A stretch of 64,000 nucleotides of DNA, from positions 72,169-136,168 of the forward strand of contig DEMS01000013.1 of the NCBI GenBank assembly GCA_002359315.1, written 5' to 3'. The notes under the pieces were generated by a model. It was not told the DNA's origin. It did not search any database and saw only the letters and a list, made by a program, of their open reading frames with translations. Positions within the stretch are counted from its first letter, which is position 1. The number at the start of each line of letters is the position of its first letter. The translations under genes and the position numbers were made by a program. Below are positions 45,676 to 52,003 of this stretch, piece by piece. This DNA is from Bacteroidetes bacterium UBA2664. GTDB lineage: Bacteria > Bacteroidota > Rhodothermia > Balneolales > Balneolaceae.

Positions 45676-47154
45676 TTGGGAGTTATCGTACGACAGAGCA
45701 TATCAAACACACTGATTACCTATACAGGTATTGGGCTGGGTTTTATACTGACGATTTTCCTCTATCCACATATTCTGAACCCGGATCAGTATGGCCTGAC
45801 CCGGGTATTGATCTCAGCATCCTACATCAGCTCTCAATTCGCCCATCTGGGGATGCATAATGTAGTGATGCGGTACTATCCGTTTTTTAAAAAAGCCGAT
45901 CCGGTTCGGCACGGATTTCTTTTTTGGGCCATAACCATTCCGATACTGGGGTTTTTGCTCTTTACGATCCTCTTTTTTCTGGCTGATGACCTGCTGATTC
46001 AATTTTATGAAGACCGATCGGCACTGTTTGTAGAGTATTATCTCTGGGTATTGCCACTCACACTGTTCATCCTATACTATGAGGTATTAAACAGTTACCT
46101 ACGGTCGTTGCGTGATTCAGTAACAGGTTCACTGTCGAATGAGGTGTTGTTGCGAATCATCGTTATTGCAATTTTGGGCCTCTATTTCTTTGAGTGGATC
46201 ACATTTAGCCAATTCATCACGCTTTTTGTGTTGAGTTATCTCACTCAGCCTTTGGCCATCCTGACTCAAATATGGAAAAAGGGGGCATTCCGTCTTAACC
46301 CAAATTTCAAACTTCTGCGACGTCCCCTTTACAAAGGAATGTTGAACTACGGGTTCTATTCACTCTTTGGCGGGCTTACAACGGTGCTGGTGTGGAATAT
46401 AGACATCCTGATGCTCGGTTCCCTGGCCGGATTGGATCAGACCGCCATCTATGCCATTGCATTCTATATCGGATCGGTCATAACAGTTCCGCAGCGATCG
46501 ATTGAAAAGATTGCTGCTCCTCTGTTGTCAGAATTTATCAAAAACAAGCAGTGGATGGAGGTGGAATCGATCTATAAAAAGACCTCTCTGAATCAGTTGA
46601 TACCGGGACTTCTCATTTTCGGCTTGATATGGCTTCATATCGATAGCCTGTTTCTTCTCATGCCGGATATATATGCTGCCGGGAAGTGGGTCGTTTTGAT
46701 CATTGGGATCGGAAAACTGATTGAGATGGGGACCGGATCAAATGGCATCATCCTCATCAACTCAAAACACTACAGAGTCAGTTTTTATACAAATATAGTA
46801 CTTGTTGTCATAGCTATAGGGTTGAACTACCTATTCATCCGTCGCTACGGAATAGAGGGAGCTGCGATTGCCTCTGCATTTGCATTTTTTGCATTTAACG
46901 GGGTGAAATGTCTCTTTATACAATTAAAATTTGGGCTGCAGCCATTCAGTTTGAAAACAATAATGGTGGCTTTTTTGGGTGGTTTTTCAATCTATTTGAC
47001 TGCCGGATTGAATCTATTCGACGTTCTTTGGTTGAACATCCTGTTTAACACGGCTCTCTTTCTGTTATTATATCTGATGCCAATCCTCTATTTTAAGATA
47101 TCGCCTGATTTAAATGAGTTAATCCAAAAAGTGATTACCAATCAAAGATCATGA
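45676..47154 (+). CDS. Polysaccharide flippase (Wzx/MATE-like)
   Basis: 492 residues from a TTG start at 45676; MGVIVRQSISNTLITYTGIG is the conserved opening of Bacteroidota flippases, so TTG is the likely start. About 14 TM segments of the MOP superfamily. It would move lipid-linked glycan across the inner membrane. It ends 4 bases into the oxidoreductase gene (ATGA overlap). In the same region as YfhO, TupA-like and GT2 genes. Confidence 0.88.
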   Translation: MGVIVRQSISNTLITYTGIGLGFILTIFLYPHILNPDQYGLTRVLISASYISSQFAHLGMHNVVMRYYPFFKKADPVRHGFLFWAITIPILGFLLFTILFFLADDLLIQFYEDRSALFVEYYLWVLPLTLFILYYEVLNSYLRSLRDSVTGSLSNEVLLRIIVIAILGLYFFEWITFSQFITLFVLSYLTQPLAILTQIWKKGAFRLNPNFKLLRRPLYKGMLNYGFYSLFGGLTTVLVWNIDILMLGSLAGLDQTAIYAIAFYIGSVITVPQRSIEKIAAPLLSEFIKNKQWMEVESIYKKTSLNQLIPGLLIFGLIWLHIDSLFLLMPDIYAAGKWVVLIIGIGKLIEMGTGSNGIILINSKHYRVSFYTNIVLVVIAIGLNYLFIRRYGIEGAAIASAFAFFAFNGVKCLFIQLKFGLQPFSLKTIMVAFLGGFSIYLTAGLNLFDVLWLNILFNTALFLLLYLMPILYFKISPDLNELIQKVITNQRS

Positions 47155-48137
47155 AAGCACTAATTGTAGAGCAGGTAGCAGGCCGGAATGAAATGAAACC
47201 GGGTGAGTATCCTGATCCGAAAGCAAAAGAGGGTGAAGTATTGGTCAAAATAGAGGCCACGGCTCTGAATCGGGCCGATCTGATGCAAAAAGAGGGAAAA
47301 TATCCTCCACCAAAAGGGGTGACCCCGATTTTGGGACTGGAGATGGCAGGTACGGTCGAGAAATTGGGTTCAAAAGTGAAAGGAGTTTCGGTCGGTGACC
47401 GGGTATGTGGACTTTTGCCCGGCGGTGGATATGCGGAATATTCTACCATCAGAGCGGATCATGTGTTGAAGATACCTGAGACGTTTTCATTTGAAGAGGC
47501 AGCGGCTGTACCGGAAGTCTATCTGACGGCTTATCAGGCTGCAATATGGCTTGGGAAATTGGCTAAAAGCGAGACGATATTGATTCATGCCGGCGCAAGT
47601 GGAGTGGGCACAGCTGCCATTCAGCTGGTCAGGGAGCTTCGAAAAGCAAGAATTATCACAACAACCGGAAGCGGTTTAAAATGCGAACTAACGGCATCGT
47701 TGGGCTCCGATCTCTGTATCAACTATAACGATGAAAATTTTGGATTATCGATTCAGGATACATTTGGTGAGAATTGTGTAAATGTGATCATCGATTTTGT
47801 GGGTTCGCCTTATTGGGAGAAAAATATGAATGTATTGGCAATGGATGGGCGGGTCGTTTATCTGTCATTCCTGGGCGGGACAAAAGTTAAAGAGATGAAT
47901 CTCAGTCCCATTCTAAGAAAACGGCTAACGATTATGGGATCCACACTACGCAATCGATCAGATGAATATAAGTCTGAGTTGGTCGCAGCTTTTAAAAAGG
48001 ATACCGAGACTCTGTTTGAGAAGGAGAAGTTGAAACCGATCATCGACTCTGTTTTCGACTGGAAAGATGTTGAAGCGGCTCATGACCGAATGAAAAACAA
48101 TCTGAATGCCGGAAAAATTATTCTGAACGGGATGTGA
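47151..48137 (+). CDS. NAD(P)H-quinone oxidoreductase, PIG3/QOR family
   Basis: 328 residues of the zinc-less MDR family. NRADLMQKEGKYPPPKG and GLEMAGTVEKLG at the N-terminal domain, then ILIHAGASGVGTAAIQL as the NADPH motif. The zinc ligands of alcohol dehydrogenases are absent. It reduces quinones or enals. It overlaps the flippase gene by 4 bases but is not obviously part of glycan assembly. Confidence 0.9.
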   Translation: MKALIVEQVAGRNEMKPGEYPDPKAKEGEVLVKIEATALNRADLMQKEGKYPPPKGVTPILGLEMAGTVEKLGSKVKGVSVGDRVCGLLPGGGYAEYSTIRADHVLKIPETFSFEEAAAVPEVYLTAYQAAIWLGKLAKSETILIHAGASGVGTAAIQLVRELRKARIITTTGSGLKCELTASLGSDLCINYNDENFGLSIQDTFGENCVNVIIDFVGSPYWEKNMNVLAMDGRVVYLSFLGGTKVKEMNLSPILRKRLTIMGSTLRNRSDEYKSELVAAFKKDTETLFEKEKLKPIIDSVFDWKDVEAAHDRMKNNLNAGKIILNGM

Positions 48138-48179
48138 TTTTTGTACTCACAAAGGTAGGAGTGTCACAATATGAGATTG

Positions 48180-48361
48180 CCACATTTAAAGAAACGAAAC
48201 CCTATTCTTTGCCTGTTAAATATCACAGGGCAACCAATATCACCGGACGATCAATGTCATCACGTAAATACATTCAAAGAAACGATACTTCTCAATTTGC
48301 CTGTTAAATATCACCGGGTAATCAATGTCACCACGTAACCACATTTACAGAAACGATCTCC
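48180..48361. repeat. Degenerate tandem repeat
   Basis: Copy 1 (about 48180-48267) and copy 2 (48268-48338) share ACATTYAAAGAAACGA, TTTGCCTGTTAAATATCAC and TCAATGTCAYCACGTAA; copy 1 has about 17 extra bases. A third, truncated copy begins at 48339. Units are too few and too unequal for a CRISPR array. Confidence 0.8.
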
Positions 48362-48373
48362 AACATTTTGTCA

Positions 48374-48393
48374 GTGATCCTTTTTCGGATCAC
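48374..48393. other. Hairpin before the orphan gene
   Basis: GTGATCC TTTTTC GGATCAC, a perfect 7-bp stem with a 6-base loop, 45 bp before the orphan gene. It has no T-run and so is not a typical terminator; it may be a regulatory element. Confidence 0.45.
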
Positions 48394-48437
48394 GATTTGA
48401 GGGCACGAATTTTTTGAATCTAATTTTATAGAAACCA

Positions 48438-49097
48438 ATGGATATTTTTAAGCTTATATATGAACATGATCTCAGGTTGGATAATCTGAGGGTGCGTCAC
48501 CTCGACAGAGATACGCAACAAGTGGGCTCATCGATTGAGGATTTTTTGAAACCCGATCCTACCTATTCCAAATTTTATATCACCGGAACTGCACTTTCAG
48601 AACCGACATTCGGCCTGAACCGATTGCAAAAATATGATGAAGTTCTTGATGCACTTGCGGAAGGGTTAAGTGATTATCAAATCTTTTCCAATGGGGTACT
48701 AACAGACTTAAAGAGTTTTGTAAAGGATGCGGAAATTGGAACTCCGGCATTCCTGACGAATAGTGGACAAAAGGAGTGGGATTCAGAATCTCTGACCATC
48801 GATTCAGATAGCAATATCGGGCATAAAAAAAGCGAGCTTGCGGAAATTCTGGAATCCGGAGATCTGGTGCTCTACAAAGAACAGGCTCAACAAGGGTTCG
48901 ATCTGCACCTTTTTTCGAAGAAGAATATCTATACGGATCTATTTTATCCGCTGAAAAACCTGGTCAGTTTTGACTTCCGGTTTTTCAGTATAAATGGGAA
49001 AAAGATCACTTCGGAGAGAAAATTCTATTTTGAGACCTGGACTCTGGATAGGCCCCCGCATGGCGCTGAAGAGGTGTTTAGCAGTACTGTTTTATAA
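48438..49097 (+). CDS. Orphan protein of unknown function
   Basis: 219 residues with no signal peptide or TM segment. Acidic, mixed alpha/beta. I recognise no domain. The middle (about 95-155) carries SGQKEWDSESLTIDSDSNIGHKK; the end reads FFSINGKKITSERKFYFETW. It lies between two repeat-bearing gaps and has no same-strand neighbour in an operon. Base composition and open frame support a real gene; function unknown. Confidence 0.6.
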   Translation: MDIFKLIYEHDLRLDNLRVRHLDRDTQQVGSSIEDFLKPDPTYSKFYITGTALSEPTFGLNRLQKYDEVLDALAEGLSDYQIFSNGVLTDLKSFVKDAEIGTPAFLTNSGQKEWDSESLTIDSDSNIGHKKSELAEILESGDLVLYKEQAQQGFDLHLFSKKNIYTDLFYPLKNLVSFDFRFFSINGKKITSERKFYFETWTLDRPPHGAEEVFSSTVL

Positions 49098-49116
49098 CGG
49101 CAACCTCTCTTATGAA

Positions 49117-49256
49117 TTTTAAGGGGGCTTTGAAAAACCAACATTGTCATTCTGAATTCATTTCAGAATCTCCATTTATTAGCATAATCTGGGTTAGAAG
49201 AATCTGAAACAAGTTCAGAATGATAAAAAACGAAGGTTTAGCAAAGTCCCCATTAA
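49117..49256. repeat. Large imperfect palindrome (REP/MITE-like), about 140 bp
   Basis: The arms 49117-49173 and 49196-49256 are imperfect reverse complements: outer GGGGGCTTTG / CAAAGTCCCC and inner TGTCATTCTGAA / TTCAGAATGATA segments. The inner arms resemble the elements at 8453 and 51748. It falls between two convergent genes. Confidence 0.75.
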
Positions 49257-49284
49257 GTGATTACTTTTTCTGAATGATAAGTTC

Positions 49285-50025
49285 TTACATTTTCTGACTT
49301 AACATAATCAGCCGAGAGCTTTCATTTTTGACAAATGAGCCACCTCTGTAGTTCCCGTAGATGGTCAGCAGTTCAAATCCATTCTGTTCGAGATTGTTTT
49401 CAAACCAGTCAAGATCATACAGCTTGACTCTTTCTGTAAACTCTAACGGTTCATCCAGATCTTGCCCGGTGAATCGAATGGTTTTGTAGACCATGTTATT
49501 TTCAATTTTTCTCTCAATTTGGTAGTGAATCTTTTCATATTCACCCTCTTCAGATGGGATCAGATTCATCTGAACGAGTTCACTGTTCAAATAGTCCTGC
49601 ATGAAGAGTCCACCGGGTTTCAGCATTCGATGTACATTTTTTATTACATCAACATTTTCAGAATCATCCAGAAAATAGCCAAAAGTTGTAAACAGGTTAA
49701 GGACAGCATCAAACGTTCGATCGATGGGATCCCTCATATCCCCAACAGAAAATTCAATGTTTTTCAGATTATCGTCAGAAGCGAGTCGACGCGCTTTTTT
49801 GATTGCTTCTTCAGAAAGATCAACTCCGGTCACATGATACCCGCGTTTTGCAAGTGTAATAGAGTGTCTTCCACGTCCGCAACCAAGGTCTAAAAGATTT
49901 GAAAAATCGGATACCGGAATCTGATTTTCGATAAGGGTGGCAAGTTGGGCGGCTTCTTCACGGTTTCGATTTGCATAGATTTTTTCATATAGTGGGCTGT
50001 CAAACCACTCTTCAAACCAGCTCAT
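49285..50025 (-). CDS. Class I SAM-dependent methyltransferase
   Basis: 246 residues. SAM-binding motif I is LLDLGCGRGRHSITLAKRG, motif II VTGVDLSEEAI, then FSVGDMRDPIDRTFDAVLNLFTTFGYF and KNVHRMLKPGGLFMQDYLN. The two-part core with a C-terminal beta domain (FTERVKLYDLDWFENNLEQ) is common among small-molecule methyltransferases. Substrate unknown. Divergent from pyrF. Confidence 0.88.
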   Translation of the reverse strand: MSWFEEWFDSPLYEKIYANRNREEAAQLATLIENQIPVSDFSNLLDLGCGRGRHSITLAKRGYHVTGVDLSEEAIKKARRLASDDNLKNIEFSVGDMRDPIDRTFDAVLNLFTTFGYFLDDSENVDVIKNVHRMLKPGGLFMQDYLNSELVQMNLIPSEEGEYEKIHYQIERKIENNMVYKTIRFTGQDLDEPLEFTERVKLYDLDWFENNLEQNGFELLTIYGNYRGGSFVKNESSRLIMLSQKM

Positions 50026-50127
50026 AGGAAATTCTTAATTAATAATTTATTCATGTAAGGCATTGCTGAACACCTTATCTTAGCCTTTTAATCATTACCT
50101 TGCAATGAAATTCGCCATTTTTATAGA

Positions 50128-50967
50128 ATGAACTTTACTCAAAAGCTGAAACAAGCCATCGCTTCGTCAAATTCGACTTTATGTGTCGGGTTGGATCCTG
50201 ATCTCAACAAGATACCGGCTCCACTAAAAGAGCAGTATCCTGACGTTGAGCGCTTGGTACCGGAATTTTGCAGACGAATTATTGAATCTACCAAAGTCCA
50301 TGTCTGTGCTTTTAAGCCAAATATCGCTTTTTTTGAGGCTTTAGGCCCTAAAAGTTGGGGTATACTGGAAGAGGTTGCGGATATGATCCCCTCAAACCGG
50401 GTATTTATTGCAGATGCAAAGCGCGGGGATATTGGGAATACAGCGCTGAAGTATAAAGAGGCTTTTTTTGATCAGATGGGTGCCGATGCAATTACACTGA
50501 ATCCGTTGATGGGAATGGATACACTCAACCCATTTTTGGGCGATGAGAGTAAAGGGATTTTTGTTCTTACCATGACTTCCAACAAAGGAGCTGCAGATTT
50601 TTTTCAAAGACGATTTGAAGGGAGGGTATCAATGGGAGAATATATTGCTGAGAAGTTGTCTAAAAAAGAATCCGAAAGTCAGACACATTTGGGGATGGTT
50701 GTAGGGGCCACTCAGGCTGAATTTATTCAACCGTTATTGAAAGCGTGTCCTAATGCCCATCTGCTGATACCTGGGATCGGGTCTCAGGGGGGGTCTGTTG
50801 ATGAAATCGAAAAAGTACTGAAAGGCCACAAAGGAATTCCAATCATCAACTCATCCAGAGCCATTATATATGCCGGTGGCAATGAGTCGGATTGGGTGGA
50901 TCGTGTATCACAAAAGGCCGTTGAGATGAAAGAATCCATTTCAAAAATTACTGAAAATTATGTCTAA
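50128..50967 (+). CDS. pyrF: PyrF, orotidine-5'-phosphate decarboxylase (type 2)
   Basis: 279 residues, the longer type 2 form. CVGLDPDLNKIP at the N-terminus, catalytic FIADAKRGDIGNTA (Asp-Lys pair), NPLMGMDTLNPF, LLIPGIGSQGG and the phosphate-binding INSSRAIIYAG loop are present. It decarboxylates OMP to UMP. Its last codons (TAT GTC TAA) overlap, by 8 bases, an ATG that opens the first chimeric mini-ORF; the C-terminal segment is copied twice downstream. Confidence 0.95.
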   Translation: MNFTQKLKQAIASSNSTLCVGLDPDLNKIPAPLKEQYPDVERLVPEFCRRIIESTKVHVCAFKPNIAFFEALGPKSWGILEEVADMIPSNRVFIADAKRGDIGNTALKYKEAFFDQMGADAITLNPLMGMDTLNPFLGDESKGIFVLTMTSNKGAADFFQRRFEGRVSMGEYIAEKLSKKESESQTHLGMVVGATQAEFIQPLLKACPNAHLLIPGIGSQGGSVDEIEKVLKGHKGIPIINSSRAIIYAGGNESDWVDRVSQKAVEMKESISKITENYV

Positions 50968-51115
50968 TTCTCTTCCTGATGTAATACAATATACAGTTGG
51001 TGTATGCTGTGTGAATCCGGGCATGGGCGGTTGGTTTGGGTGGGGATCCGGTTGGATGGGCTGCCCTGTTGAGATGAAAGAATTCAAATTGAAAATTGCT
51101 GGAAATTATGTCTGA
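50960..51115 (+). CDS. Chimeric mini-ORF 1 (RNase H start + PyrF tail)
   Basis: 51 codons, not long enough for a standard ORF list. It begins MSNSLPDVIQYTVGVCC, diverged from the RNase H1 start, and ends VEMKEFKLKIAGNYV, which follows the PyrF C-terminus VEMKESISKITENYV. The catalytic Asp of RNase H is replaced (TVG for TDG). Its ATG overlaps the pyrF stop by 8 bases and its TGA overlaps the next ATG by 8 bases. It could be expressed by translational coupling or be a decaying duplicate. Confidence 0.45.
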   Translation: MSNSLPDVIQYTVGVCCVNPGMGGWFGWGSGWMGCPVEMKEFKLKIAGNYV

Positions 51116-51254
51116 ATCACTTCCTGAGGTAATTCTCAATACAGATGGCGCTTGTAGTGGCAATCCGGGTCCGGGTGAATGGGGATCCGGTTGGATGGAG
51201 TACCCTGAGGAGATGAATGAATTCAAATTGAAAATTGCTGGAAATTATGTCTGA
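51108..51254 (+). CDS. Chimeric mini-ORF 2 (RNase H start + PyrF tail)
   Basis: 48 codons. The N-terminal 24 residues match RNase HI closely and keep the catalytic Asp (LNTDGACSGNPGPG); the C-terminus EEMNEFKLKIAGNYV copies the PyrF tail. The ORF is open and linked to both neighbours by the same 8-base ATGTCTGA overlap. It lacks the remaining RNase H catalytic residues, so it cannot be an active enzyme by itself. It is either a translated micropeptide, a coupling device for rnhA, or a recent duplicate. Confidence 0.45.
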   Translation: MSESLPEVILNTDGACSGNPGPGEWGSGWMEYPEEMNEFKLKIAGNYV

Positions 51255-51696
51255 ATCACTTCCTGAAGTAATTCTCTATACAGATGGTGCTTGCAGTGGC
51301 AATCCGGGTCCGGGGGGATGGGGGGCTCTGTTGATCTGGAACGGAAAAGAGAAAGTGCTCAGTGGCGGACACCCCGACAGTACCAATAACCGTATGGAGA
51401 TGCAGGCGGTTATTGAGGGTTTGAAAGTATTGAAAAGAAAATGTCATGTGAAAGTGCACAGCGACAGTGCGCTGATCATCAATGCTTTCACAAAGGGGTG
51501 GATTCAAAACTGGCAAAAAAAGGGGTGGAAAAAAGCCGATAAAAAACCGGTGGAGAACAGGGAGTTATGGGAGGAGATGATTCGATATGTGAATCAACAT
51601 CAGGTGAGTTGGATCAAGGTGAAGGGGCATTCAGATAATGAGTTGAACAACCGCGTGGATCAGTTGGCAGTTGAGGCGTCGCAGAAGTTTAGGTGA
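51247..51696 (+). CDS. rnhA: Ribonuclease HI
   Basis: 149 residues from the ATG at 51247; a TTG four codons upstream is in frame but is part of the duplicated pyrF tail. D13 (YTDGACSGNPGPGGW), the Glu in NRMEMQAVIEGL, the Asp in VHSDSALIINAF and the Asp in NNRVDQLAVEA form the DEDD active site; the basic handle (GWIQNWQKKGWKKADKKPV) is present. It removes RNA from RNA-DNA hybrids. Its start is linked to the mini-ORF chain by an 8-base overlap. Confidence 0.95.
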   Translation: MSESLPEVILYTDGACSGNPGPGGWGALLIWNGKEKVLSGGHPDSTNNRMEMQAVIEGLKVLKRKCHVKVHSDSALIINAFTKGWIQNWQKKGWKKADKKPVENRELWEEMIRYVNQHQVSWIKVKGHSDNELNNRVDQLAVEASQKFR

Positions 51697-51747
51697 GGTA
51701 GAGGGCAGAAGGCAGAAGTCTAAAAGCGACATACCATCCTAAAAATA

Positions 51748-51855
51748 CCGTCATCCTGAATTTATTTCAGGATCTCAAGGCGATGAGTCATGCAAAATCT
51801 ATTGATCATACTGAACCCATAAACCTGGAGATCCTGATCTGCATCAGGATGACGG
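51748..51855. repeat. REP-like pair of inverted arms
   Basis: Left arm 51748-51776 (CCGTCATCCTGAA...TTTCAGGATCTC) and right arm 51828-51855 (GAGATCCTGA...CAGGATGACGG) are near-perfect reverse complements with about 50 bases between. The left arm contains the 23 bases found at 8453-8475. Confidence 0.85.
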
Positions 51856-51990
51856 TTAATTAGGGTGGGTTGCAAACTCGCCTGCCCTCCGAATGGATGA
51901 CGGTTAATTAGGGTGGGTTGCAAACTCGCCTGCCCTCCGAATGGCTGACGGTTGATTAGGGGTTGTTTGCCAGCTCGCCTGACCTCCGTC
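51850..51990. repeat. Tandem repeat, 48-bp unit, three copies
   Basis: Copies start at 51850, 51898 and 51946 (TGACGGTTAATTAGGG...). The first two differ only at the last base or so; the third is degenerate. The period is 16 codons, and on the minus strand the first two copies translate to a repeated LINRHPFGGQASLQPT, but no start or family supports a gene. Confidence 0.88.
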
Positions 51991-52003
51991 GTAATGACGA
52001 TTA

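Larger units (their letters stand above)
48138..48437. other. 300-bp non-coding gap with tandem repeats and a hairpin
   Basis: No ORF of note. It holds the repeat at 48180-48361 and the hairpin at 48374-48393 listed separately. The rest shows nothing I can name. Confidence 0.6.
50885..51320 (+). repeat. Triplicated pyrF-rnhA junction
   Basis: The join between the pyrF end and the rnhA start exists three times. The equivalent ATGs are at 50960, 51108 and 51247, giving periods of 148 and 139 bases. Each copy holds the PyrF tail (EMKE...NYV), the 8-base overlap ATGTCTRA and the first codons of RNase H. Copy 1 is clearly more diverged than copies 2 and 3. Confidence 0.9.

Noticed and set aside
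48180..48361. Possible CRISPR array
   Set aside because: Two and a half unequal, degenerate units with no conserved repeat-spacer rhythm and no cas genes nearby.
49462..49893. 143-codon plus-strand ORF
   Set aside because: Antisense to the SAM methyltransferase, whose motifs are clear.
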